DNA of 8,706 nucleotides, taken from NCBI GenBank assembly GCA_002393195.1, contig DGIK01000131.1, forward strand, positions 680 to 9,385, written 5' to 3'. This document shows positions 1 through 5,991 of this stretch, one piece after another. The notes beneath the pieces are model-generated. The model worked only from the letters and a program-made list of their open reading frames with translations, was not told where the DNA came from and ran no database searches. Both the position numbers and the translations under genes were made by a program. The stretch's first letter is position 1, and every line of letters begins with the position of its first letter. This DNA comes from Bacteroidales bacterium UBA3824. GTDB lineage: Bacteria > Bacteroidota > Bacteroidia > Bacteroidales > UBA3824.

Positions 1-1411
1 TTTGGTATTCGGGGGTGTCGGGGTTTGCGTAGATGCTCCAGTCGATTTGGTCGATTTCGGCATTTATCTGGTCCTGCAATTCTTGGTTAGCCTTGATTTC
101 TTCTTCGGTGATGTTGGCGTTGCCGGAGATTCTTTGTGCTATCAGCATTTTGACGGCCTTGTGTGTGGCGAGCTCCATGCTTGAGCGCGAGCGGCTGAAA
201 TTCAAAAATTCGCACGGGAACACCAATGGCGGGCAGGCGATGCGCATGTGCACGTCCTTGATGCCACATTCCACGAGGTCTTGCACGTTGTCGCGGAGTT
301 GGGTGCCGCGCACGATGCTGTCGTCGAGGAACACGCCCGAACGTTCTTTTATGATGTCTTCGTTGGGGATGAGCTTCATCTTGGCAACGAGTTCGCGCTG
401 CGTTTGGTTTTGCGGCATGAAGCTGCGTGGCCACGTGGGAGTGTATTTCACATACGGGCGCATATACGGGATGTGGCGGGTGTTGGAGTATCCGAGGGCG
501 TGTCCTACGCCGCTGTCGGGGATGCCAGCCACGAAGTTGATTTGTTTCTTGTTGGCGTCGTCGGGGGTGTTGCCCGGCTCGTTGATGTCGGCTTTTGCGA
601 GCATCTCGCCGCATTTGTAGCGCACGGTGTCCACATTGATATTATTGTCATATACCGATGGCGGGTAGCCGTAATATACCCACAGGAATGAACATATCTG
701 GCTTTTGTCGTGCGCCTGGCTGAGGATTTGGTAGCCGTCTTTGGTTACCGAAACTATCTCGCCGGGGCCGAGGATGTGTTCGAGCTTGTAGCCGAGATTG
801 AGGAACGATGTGGATTCAGATGCCACGCAGTATGACACATTTCCGAATTTGTCCACCTTTTTGCCGATGACGATGGGAGTGCGTCCGAGCTTGTCGCGTC
901 CGGCGATTATCTGGTCGTTGTAGAGCACGAGCATCGAGCAAGAGCCTTTCACGTTGTCCTGGACAATCTTGATGCCCTCCACGAAATCGTTGCCCTCGTG
1001 AATCATCAGTGCTATGACCTCGGTCTGATTGTAGCCGCCGTCGCTCTGTTCTGAAAACGAGAGTCCGCGTCCGCCCATGAGTTCGTTGGCGAGTTCCTCG
1101 ATGTTGTTGATTTTGGCAACTGTCGCCACGGCGTAGGTGCCGATGCTGTTGCGCCTGAGGATGGGCTGTGCGTCGGTGTCGGAGATGCATCCTATGCCCG
1201 AGCATCCATCGTAGGTCTTGATTTCGTCGTCAAATTTGGTTCTGAAATAACTGTTTTCAAGGTTGTGGATGTCTCTGTGGTACGTACCAGTAGCGTTGTT
1301 GTAGATGGCAAGGCCGCCGCGCTTGGTGCCTAAATGGGAGTGGTAGTCGGTGCCGTAAAACACCTCGTCCACGCATCTTGAATGGGAGACAACTCCAAAA
1401 AATCCGCTCAT
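1..1411 (-). CDS. purF: PurF-type amidophosphoribosyltransferase with degenerate glutaminase domain, 3' end missing
   Basis: By family this enzyme catalyses the first committed step of purine synthesis: PRPP plus ammonia (normally from glutamine) gives 5-phosphoribosylamine, in the cytoplasm. The 470 visible residues are in one open frame with no stop; the C-terminus lies beyond the left edge. Residues 1 to about 230 align with the Ntn-hydrolase glutaminase domain, and about 240 onward with the phosphoribosyltransferase domain. The PRPP-binding loop DDSIVRGT (363-370) is intact, as are GIPDSG (296-301) and PTWPRSF (325-331). Cys240, Cys393 and Cys400 lie where some PurF enzymes carry cluster-ligating cysteines. 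Oddly, Ser stands at position 2 in place of the catalytic Cys, and the family's HRGQE and NG glutamine-site motifs read KRGGL and INN. I recall similar Cys-less homologues in Bacteroides (MGGFFG start). The start is supported by a promoter about 45 bases upstream. Fold assignment is firm; glutaminase activity is doubtful. Confidence 0.9.
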   Translation of the reverse strand, partial: MSGFFGVVSHSRCVDEVFYGTDYHSHLGTKRGGLAIYNNATGTYHRDIHNLENSYFRTKFDDEIKTYDGCSGIGCISDTDAQPILRRNSIGTYAVATVAKINNIEELANELMGGRGLSFSEQSDGGYNQTEVIALMIHEGNDFVEGIKIVQDNVKGSCSMLVLYNDQIIAGRDKLGRTPIVIGKKVDKFGNVSYCVASESTSFLNLGYKLEHILGPGEIVSVTKDGYQILSQAHDKSQICSFLWVYYGYPPSVYDNNINVDTVRYKCGEMLAKADINEPGNTPDDANKKQINFVAGIPDSGVGHALGYSNTRHIPYMRPYVKYTPTWPRSFMPQNQTQRELVAKMKLIPNEDIIKERSGVFLDDSIVRGTQLRDNVQDLVECGIKDVHMRIACPPLVFPCEFLNFSRSRSSMELATHKAVKMLIAQRISGNANITEEEIKANQELQDQINAEIDQIDWSIYANPDTPEYQ

Positions 1412-1454
1412 TATGATGTGTTGATTGAATTGTGATTGTGTTTTGATTTTGGCG

Positions 1455-1485
1455 CAAAATTAGCAAAATGCGTCAATTGTGCAAA
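1455..1485 (-). promoter_or_regulatory. Bacteroidota-type promoter of purF
   Basis: On the minus strand, TTTG (complement of 1482-1485) is followed after exactly 19 bases by TAATTTTG (complement of 1455-1462). This matches the -33 TTTG and -7 TAnnTTTG consensus of the primary sigma factor in Bacteroides and Flavobacterium. Transcription would start near 1448-1450, leaving a leader of about 38 bases, too short for a riboswitch. Seen directly as a consensus match; activity is inferred. Confidence 0.7.
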
Positions 1486-1513
1486 AGAAATAAATATTAA
1501 TTTTTGTATAAAT

Positions 1514-1548
1514 TTTGCAGCGACTTTGCCAAAAAATGTTTACCTTTG
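1514..1548 (+). promoter_or_regulatory. Bacteroidota-type promoter of recN
   Basis: TACCTTTG at 1541-1548 is a full match to the TAnnTTTG -7 element. A TTTG at 1514-1517 lies 23 bases upstream, at the long end of the usual spacing; another TTTG at 1525-1528 is only 12 bases away and fits less well. The start of transcription would fall near 1555, about 20 bases before the recN ATG at 1574. The site is divergent from the purF promoter in the same gap. No obvious SOS-type palindrome was recognised here. Confidence 0.55.
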
Positions 1549-1573
1549 CACCGCTAATAATAAGAACAACAAG

Positions 1574-3235
1574 ATGCTATTAAGGCTCAAAATAACCAAT
1601 TATGCATTGATTTCGGAGACAGAAATCGAGTTTGGCGACGGTCTTACGGTGATTACCGGCGAGACTGGCGCGGGCAAGTCTATCCTGATGGGTGCGCTGT
1701 CGCTGGTGCTTGGCAGCCGCGCCGACATATCCGTAATCAAGCAGGGCGAGAAGAAGACAGTGGTGGAGGCGGAGTTTGACGTAAGTGCCTATAATTTAAA
1801 GGGTTTCTTTGATGCTAACGACCTCGACTATGCCGACCGCACCGAAATCCGCCGCGAAATACTCGACAGCGGCAAGTCGCGCGCCTTCGTCAACGATACG
1901 CCCGTCAACTTGGCGACGCTCAAAGAGTTAGGACAATTGCTCACCGACATACATTCGCAGCACCAGACATTGGAGATAGGGTACGAGGATTTTCAATTGG
2001 GATTGATAGACGCCTACGCCAAAAACGGTGCTTTGCTTGCCGATTATGCCCAAAAATATCAGAAATGGCAGCAGGCAAAGTCGCAATTGGAATCGTTGAT
2101 TAAACGTGCCAAGGAGATAGCGCGGGAGGCTGAGTATCTGCATTTTAGGTTCGACGAACTCGACAAGGCAAAGCTCCGCGAGGGCGAGCAGCAGGAATTG
2201 GAGGAGGAGTACGAAATGCTCACGCACAACGAGGACATCAAGATGGCTTTTTCCAACGCCTGCGACGAGCTTATCCGCGCAGAGGAAGGCACGGTGCTCC
2301 AAAAACTCAAATCCTCAATCTCCGAACTCCGCAAGATAGCCGCCTACTATCCCAAGGCAGCCGAATTTGCCGACCGCATGGATAGCACTTACATCGAGCT
2401 CAACGACATAGCCCGTGAAATATCCGACATCGACGAAAATACAGAATATTCGCCCGAGCGTCTCGAATTTGTCAACGAAAGGCTCGGCACGATATACCAG
2501 TTGCAAAAAAAATTCAACGTCAATACCACCGCCGAACTTATCGCGATGCACAAGGATTTGGCGCAAAAACTTTCGCTCGTTGACAATATCGACGGACAGG
2601 CCGACGACCTCCGCAAGACCGTCGCCGCGCTCGAGGGCGACCTCGGCAAACAAGCCGACCTGATAGCAAAGGGTAGGAGAGAGGCAGTGCCACGGCTGAG
2701 AGAGGAGATATTTGGACTGCTCGAATCGTTGGGCATCAAGGATTCGCAGTTTGATGTGCAATTCGTTGATACCAAGGATTATAAGCCTAATGGCAGGGAC
2801 AGTGTTAAATTTATGTTTAGCGCAAATAAAAACGTCCCGATGGGCGAACTTTCCAAGACTGCTTCGGGCGGCGAACTTTCGCGCTTGATGCTCTCGCTCA
2901 AATACATACTCTCGCGCTCGTCCAAATTGCCTACGATTATCTTTGACGAAATCGACACCGGAATCTCAGGCGACATTGCGGGCAAGATGGGCGCGATGTT
3001 CCGCCGTATGTCGGAACACATGCAGGTAATCTGCATCACGCACCTCCCACAAGTGGCAGCAAAGGGCAACCATCATTTGAAGGTTTACAAGCACGAGGCC
3101 GACGGCGCAATCCGCTCCGACATCAAGCCCCTCACCGGCGACGACCGCATCCGCGAAATCGCAGCAATGCTCAGCGGCGAAAAGATAACCGACGCTGCAC
3201 TGCAAAATGCACGTGAATTAATGAACAACAATTAA
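1574..3235 (+). CDS. recN: DNA repair protein RecN (SMC-like ATPase)
   Basis: RecN is a cytoplasmic SMC-family ATPase that gathers DNA at double-strand breaks and supports RecA-dependent repair. The 553-residue length is normal for the family. Walker A GETGAGKS lies at 29-36, the ABC signature SGGELS at 431-436, Walker B TIIFDEIDTG at 454-463 with Asp458 and Glu459, and the switch His490 in THLPQV. Between the two nucleotide-binding halves, about residues 150-390 are rich in Glu, Lys, Leu and Gln with heptad character, as expected for the short coiled coil. The frame is open upstream to an ATG at 1436, but that start would lie before the promoter and add 46 residues unlike the family; the ATG at 1574 gives the canonical N-terminus MLLRLKITNYALI. 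It stands alone, with a promoter before it and a terminator-like hairpin after it. GC is relatively high, like smpB. Confidence 0.97.
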   Translation: MLLRLKITNYALISETEIEFGDGLTVITGETGAGKSILMGALSLVLGSRADISVIKQGEKKTVVEAEFDVSAYNLKGFFDANDLDYADRTEIRREILDSGKSRAFVNDTPVNLATLKELGQLLTDIHSQHQTLEIGYEDFQLGLIDAYAKNGALLADYAQKYQKWQQAKSQLESLIKRAKEIAREAEYLHFRFDELDKAKLREGEQQELEEEYEMLTHNEDIKMAFSNACDELIRAEEGTVLQKLKSSISELRKIAAYYPKAAEFADRMDSTYIELNDIAREISDIDENTEYSPERLEFVNERLGTIYQLQKKFNVNTTAELIAMHKDLAQKLSLVDNIDGQADDLRKTVAALEGDLGKQADLIAKGRREAVPRLREEIFGLLESLGIKDSQFDVQFVDTKDYKPNGRDSVKFMFSANKNVPMGELSKTASGGELSRLMLSLKYILSRSSKLPTIIFDEIDTGISGDIAGKMGAMFRRMSEHMQVICITHLPQVAAKGNHHLKVYKHEADGAIRSDIKPLTGDDRIREIAAMLSGEKITDAALQNARELMNNN

Positions 3236-3246
3236 GTATTATAAAC

Positions 3247-3274
3247 CCGCCTACGGCGGATTGGAATTTTTTTT
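3247..3274 (+). terminator. probable intrinsic terminator after recN
   Basis: A 5-base-pair GC stem, CCGCC (3247-3251) with GGCGG (3255-3259), closes a three-base loop 11 bases after the recN stop. Seven bases later comes a run of eight Ts (3267-3274). The separation between stem and T run is longer than in textbook terminators, so efficiency is uncertain, but placement directly after recN fits the role. Confidence 0.6.
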
Positions 3275-3280
3275 AACGTA

Positions 3281-3360
3281 AATTTAAGCGAATTTTGGCG
3301 AATTAATAACGAATTACTTTTTGAAAAATTCGTTTCAATTTATTTAAATTCGTTTTAATT
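3281..3360. repeat. AATT tracts phased at about 10 bases, with dyad symmetry, upstream of smpB
   Basis: AATT begins at 3281, 3291, 3301 and 3312, then after a 15-base step at 3327, 3337, 3347 and 3357. The left block carries CGAATT at 3289, 3299 and 3310. The right block carries the inverted form AATTCG at 3327 and 3347, so the array is roughly symmetric about position 3321. Within it, AACGAATT (3308-3315) and AATTCGTT (3327-3334) form a perfect inverted repeat, and 3326-3341 and 3346-3361 are 16-base direct repeats with one mismatch. Tracts spaced at the helical repeat usually give intrinsic DNA curvature. A role in smpB transcription is inferred only; no full TAnnTTTG element is seen. Confidence 0.65.
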
Positions 3361-3379
3361 TTTGTTGAAAGTAAAGAAA

Positions 3380-3832
3380 ATGGCAGAAGAAATAAACATA
3401 AGAAATAAGAAAGCGACGTTTCAATACGAAGTTCTTGAAAAATTGATTGCTGGAATTCAGCTTCTCGGCACAGAAATCAAGTCGATTCGCGACGGCAAGG
3501 CATCGCTCGTGGATTCGTTTTGCATGTTTGAGAAAGGCGAACTCTACGTCCGCATGTACATAGGTGTATATTCGCACGGCGGCTACGTCAACCACGACCC
3601 GCGTCGCGAGCGCAAACTCCTGCTCACCGCCAAGGAACTCCGCAAACTCGAAAAGAAAGTTCAGGACGTTGGTCTCACCATCGTCCCCCTCCGTATGTTC
3701 ATCAACAATCGCGGCTACGCCAAACTCGAAATCGCCCTCGTCCGTGGCAAAAAACTCGCCGACAAGCGTCAATCTATCAAGGAACGCGAATCAGCACGAG
3801 AGATAGATAGGGCGATGAAAAGGTATAAGTAA
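3380..3832 (+). CDS. smpB: SsrA-binding protein SmpB
   Basis: SmpB is the small RNA-binding partner of tmRNA in trans-translation. It positions tmRNA on stalled ribosomes, so that the nascent peptide is tagged for degradation and the ribosome released. The 150-residue protein shows the family landmarks: NRxA-like [12 protein letters not shown] near 11-22, [14 protein letters not shown] at about 30-43, [19 protein letters not shown] at about 67-85, GLTIVPL at about 99-105, [14 protein letters not shown] at about 118-131, and a basic tail of alternating Lys, Arg and Glu that enters the mRNA channel in known structures. The ATG at 3380 gives the normal N-terminus; a TTG 18 bases upstream is in frame but adds only six residues. 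No Shine-Dalgarno is visible, as usual in this phylum. It probably starts a transcript that also includes the DUF6440-like gene. The tmRNA gene itself is not in the window. Confidence 0.96.
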   Translation: MAEEINIRNKKATFQYEVLEKLIAGIQLLGTEIKSIRDGKASLVDSFCMFEKGELYVRMYIGVYSHGGYVNHDPRRERKLLLTAKELRKLEKKVQDVGLTIVPLRMFINNRGYAKLEIALVRGKKLADKRQSIKERESAREIDRAMKRYK

Positions 3833-3886
3833 TGCATAATTAACAATGCATAATGCATAATTAATAATGCGTAATTCAAAATTATT
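3831..3886 (+). repeat. array of eight heptamers (AATnnnn) filling the smpB-DUF6440 gap
   Basis: From the last two bases of the smpB stop codon to the base before the next ATG, the sequence divides exactly into eight 7-base units, starting at 3831, 3838, 3845, 3852, 3859, 3866, 3873 and 3880. Each begins with AAT. AATGCAT occurs three times (3831, 3845, 3852), AATGCGT once, and the others are AATT-based variants. The block therefore spans the entire intergenic gap. The period is seen directly; any effect on spacing or translation is inferred. Confidence 0.8.
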
Positions 3887-4093
3887 ATGAAAAAGGATAG
3901 ATTTATCAAGGTATATTCCCAAAATTCGTTATTTGGATGCAACGAGAGGATACTTGTTGACGTGGAGACAGGCGTCAACTACCTTTTTTGTGCCGAAGGT
4001 TTTGGCTGCGGCCTTACCGTAATGCTCAACGCCGACGGCAAGCCCGTAGTGTGGACAAGAGAGGAGATAAAGCGGGAATTGTCGAGACATTAA
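3887..4093 (+). CDS. small DUF6440-like protein of unknown function
   Basis: A 68-residue soluble protein that I associate, from recall, with the DUF6440 family of small proteins. The recognisable part is RILVDVETGVNYLF (21-34) followed by GFGCGLTVML (38-47) and NADGKPVV (48-55): a block resembling VDKETGVxYLF, a glycine-rich turn and a DxDGKPV end, probably a small beta-sheet domain. There is no signal peptide or membrane segment. Three Cys residues (18, 35, 41) are present, not in a recognisable metal-binding arrangement. It follows smpB on the same strand after a 54-base repeat-filled gap and is followed within 17 bases by a strong hairpin, so it is likely the last gene of an smpB transcript. 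No function is known to me, and the neighbourhood does not predict one. Start: first ATG, giving the typical basic N-terminus MKKDRF. Confidence 0.8.
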   Translation: MKKDRFIKVYSQNSLFGCNERILVDVETGVNYLFCAEGFGCGLTVMLNADGKPVVWTREEIKRELSRH

Positions 4094-4101
4094 GATATTG
4101 C

Positions 4102-4140
4102 AAAAAAAATCGCCGCCTCGGAAAAGGATCGGGGCGGCGA
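4102..4140 (-). terminator. strong intrinsic terminator for the minus-strand glycan cluster
   Basis: The arms 4110-4121 and 4129-4140 form a 12-base-pair stem, including two G-T wobbles, around a seven-base loop. Read on the minus strand, the GC-rich stem is followed at once by eight Ts (complement of A4102-4109), a textbook terminator located about 130 bases after the WecG-family stop. On the plus strand the same hairpin sits 17 bases after the DUF6440-like stop, but only a weak, interrupted T tract (4151-4156) follows, so it may work less well in that direction. Confidence 0.85.
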
Positions 4141-4156
4141 GATTGATAAGTCTTTT

Positions 4157-4294
4157 ATGATGAAAAGTAAATCACCAAATTTTTTTGGCAAGATATTGCC
4201 GTATGTTGTCTTTATATTATTGTTGCCGTTATCATTGATTTATATGATGATAATGACAATTGTGAATTTTATCCAAAAAATCTTTCAAAGATGA
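4157..4294 (+). CDS. possible 45-residue single-pass membrane protein
   Basis: An ATG at 4157 (with a second at 4160) opens a 45-residue frame ending in TGA at 4292-4294. The first 13 residues are polar and basic (MMKSKSPNFFGKI). Residues 14-38 are almost wholly hydrophobic, rich in Leu, Ile, Val, Met and Tyr with one internal Pro, and the C-terminus is basic (QKIFQR). That layout is typical of a small inner-membrane protein. Its last 26 bases overlap the 3' end of the convergent glycosyltransferase gene. No promoter or ribosome-binding site is evident, and the upstream hairpin might cut off transcription from smpB. It may instead be chance coding in AT-rich DNA. I recognise no family. Confidence 0.35.
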   Translation: MMKSKSPNFFGKILPYVVFILLLPLSLIYMMIMTIVNFIQKIFQR

Positions 4295-4979
4295 ACCTTG
4301 CAGGGAATACGAAAGCTGCTTTCAAATAGCGTCTGCGCGTGTGTCGTTCCTTGAAAAAGCGATATACAAATCTCAAATTCCATTTATCAACCCATGCCGG
4401 GTAATAATCCATGTCGCCCTGTGCAACTTGATGTATAAAACCGCCGCAAGTGAATCCAACGCCATTGAATCCTTTCTCCTTAGCCAGTACAAGAAATTTC
4501 TCTTGCATGACCGCCCCCATACCAACAATTAGAAAATCAGGATTTACTTCAACAATATGTTTTGCTTCGCTTTCTTTTTCTTCTTCAGAGTTGAAATAGC
4601 CATTCCGGAATCCAATGATATTTAATCCTGTCCATTTTTCTTTAAATATTGCGACAGCTTTTTCTACTTGTTCTTGTTTTGACGCGACTATAAAAACACT
4701 TTTATTATTTTGCACTGCATAGTCAAATAACTGAGGAGCAACAGACGTCATGTCAAAACTCCGTCGCTCCACTTTCTTGCCATACAGCATCCTTATTGCC
4801 GCCACCAACACCGAACCATCCGCAAAGATTCCGTCAAACTTTGAAAACAAGTCTTTGTTGTCCAAGGCGTCAAGATAGGAGACGGGATTGAGGAAGGTGA
4901 AGATGCGATTTGTTGAAGATAGAGTCTCAGAGACTGGGAATGATGAGTTTGTGATGATATTATGTGGAAGGGGAGACAT
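4269..4979 (-). CDS. WecG/TagA/CpsF family glycosyltransferase (GT26)
   Basis: Members of this family transfer a sugar, often N-acetylmannosamine, its uronic acid or glucose, onto a polyprenyl-diphosphate-linked acceptor at the cytoplasmic face of the inner membrane. They act in enterobacterial common antigen, wall teichoic acid linkage unit or capsule synthesis. The 236-residue length is normal. Family features include ADGSVLVAAIR (53-63) with Asp54, the position of the proposed catalytic base in TagA; RRSFDMTSVAP (72-82); NPDFLIVGMGAVMQEKFL (146-163); and GGFIHQVAQGDMDYYPAWV (179-197). The C-terminal WNLRFVYRFFKERHTRRRYL stretch and a basic, aromatic tail resemble the appendage that places TagA on the membrane. 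Its ATG overlaps the stop of the upstream GT32 gene by one base (TAATG), suggesting translational coupling. It is the last gene of the cluster and is followed by a terminator. The donor and acceptor sugars cannot be read from sequence. Confidence 0.9.
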   Translation of the reverse strand: MSPLPHNIITNSSFPVSETLSSTNRIFTFLNPVSYLDALDNKDLFSKFDGIFADGSVLVAAIRMLYGKKVERRSFDMTSVAPQLFDYAVQNNKSVFIVASKQEQVEKAVAIFKEKWTGLNIIGFRNGYFNSEEEKESEAKHIVEVNPDFLIVGMGAVMQEKFLVLAKEKGFNGVGFTCGGFIHQVAQGDMDYYPAWVDKWNLRFVYRFFKERHTRRRYLKAAFVFPARFIFERFFG

Positions 4980-5701
4980 TATTGCAATTTCTTTAAACGT
5001 GCAGCAATGTTAGGAAATTTTTCTGCAAAAGGAAGCCAAAGTTTTAATAGTTGCTTTTTCCATAAAGGAATCCAACTGCCGTCGTAATGATGAATAGTAT
5101 AACTATTTTCTGTCAAATTCAATTCTCCTGTTACAAAATTCTTGGGACAAAAGTATTCCATTGGATAAATCTTATATCCTTTGATTTCTTGAATCTTCTC
5201 CTCATTTGTAAAGCCGTATTGCTTAAAAATATCGCTCACCCTTGTAACCACTGTTTTCAAATTTAAAGAACCATCATCTTTAAAAAAACTTTCTTCTGCA
5301 TACGACTCCATTATTTCCTTGAAGATTTCTGTTGCGGCAGGACTTGCAATGCCCAATCCCGCATTAATTTTTTCTTTACACTCTATACCCATAAAAGCCC
5401 CATGTTCTATTATAGGTGTCAAATCTTTTATAACCTCAACATCTGTGTCAAAATAAATGCCGCCATTTCGATACAGGATGTCGAAGCGAGCATAATCGCT
5501 TACAAAAGCATATTTTTTCGCATTGTATGCCTGTGAAATATATGGAATTTTATGTACATCATAGTTGTCCTCATTCCATTCTTTTATTTCGTAATCAGGA
5601 AGGAATTTTTTCCAACTTTTGATACATTTTAAGGCGAGTTCAGGCAAAGGATTGCGTCCGAACCAACAATAGTGGATAATTTGTGGAATTTCAGGTTTCA
5701 T
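4979..5701 (-). CDS. GT32-type glycosyltransferase with DXD motif
   Basis: A 240-residue sugar transferase of the Gly_transf_sug/OCH1 type (GT32), cytoplasmic and probably membrane-associated, that adds a nucleotide-sugar-derived residue to a growing surface-glycan unit. Seen in order: IPQIIHYCWFG (5-15), the usual family opening; a Trp-rich acceptor region WKKFLPDYEIKEWNEDN (30-46); KKYAFVSDYARFDILYRNGG (62-81); and IYFDTDVEV (82-90), with DTD (85-87) expected to bind the metal and nucleotide diphosphate. HHYDGSW near 204-210 is a common C-terminal motif. No signal peptide or membrane helix is seen. The start at 5701 gives the canonical N-terminus. A 290-base gap separates it from the upstream cluster gene, while it overlaps the downstream WecG-type gene by one base, so these two form a coupled pair. 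GC is lower than in recN or smpB. The sugar transferred is unknown. Confidence 0.9.
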   Translation of the reverse strand: MKPEIPQIIHYCWFGRNPLPELALKCIKSWKKFLPDYEIKEWNEDNYDVHKIPYISQAYNAKKYAFVSDYARFDILYRNGGIYFDTDVEVIKDLTPIIEHGAFMGIECKEKINAGLGIASPAATEIFKEIMESYAEESFFKDDGSLNLKTVVTRVSDIFKQYGFTNEEKIQEIKGYKIYPMEYFCPKNFVTGELNLTENSYTIHHYDGSWIPLWKKQLLKLWLPFAEKFPNIAARLKKLQ

Positions 5702-5991
5702 TCAATTCGAGTTTCGTTGTGAAAAAAATTAATATATATTACAGTCCTCTTTTTTTCATCAGACTACCAACCACACAAAACTTTGAAAGTTATATTTAAA
5801 TAAATTAATTAAGGCAAATGGACTTACTAATATCCGCTTTTTTGTTGAATAGAAAAGCAGAAAGAATTTATTCCATCCTTTTACAATGACAACGAATATT
5901 AAAAGAAATTACTTTTAATTATTCTTGACAAAAAACATTATTTAAATGATAAAACAAAAAAGGAAACAATGTTAACTGTCATATAATCCGG
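5702..5991. other. AT-rich non-coding gap inside the glycan cluster
   Basis: This 290-base stretch separates the glycerophosphotransferase-like gene from the GT32 gene. I see no convincing gene on either strand and no TAnnTTTG element on the minus strand upstream of 5701. It contains an 8-base-pair AT hairpin (5898-5905 with 5912-5919, six-base loop) without a T run on either side, and homopolymer runs. It could hold an unrecognised promoter for the last two genes or mark a recombination joint. Confidence 0.5.

Noticed and set aside
33..691. Long plus-strand open frames opposite purF
   Set aside because: They lie antisense to a clear PurF reading frame, have no family resemblance, and reflect its codon bias. 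The same applies to minus-strand frames opposite recN and smpB.
1436..1573. In-frame upstream ATG that would lengthen RecN by 46 residues
   Set aside because: It lies before the predicted recN promoter, the extra residues do not resemble the family, and the ATG at 1574 gives the standard RecN N-terminus.
3362..3379. TTG start six residues upstream of the SmpB ATG
   Set aside because: The ATG at 3380 gives the normal length and N-terminus, and the TTG lies within the AATT-rich region.
3831..3886. Heptamer array as a CRISPR remnant
   Set aside because: Units are 7 bases, contiguous, with no spacers and no cas genes nearby.
5818..5889. 23-residue plus-strand ORF in the cluster gap
   Set aside because: Too short, opposite to the cluster, without start signals or a recognisable protein pattern.
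5898..5919. AT hairpin as a terminator between the two halves of the glycan cluster
   Set aside because: The stem has only one G-C pair and no T run follows on either strand.
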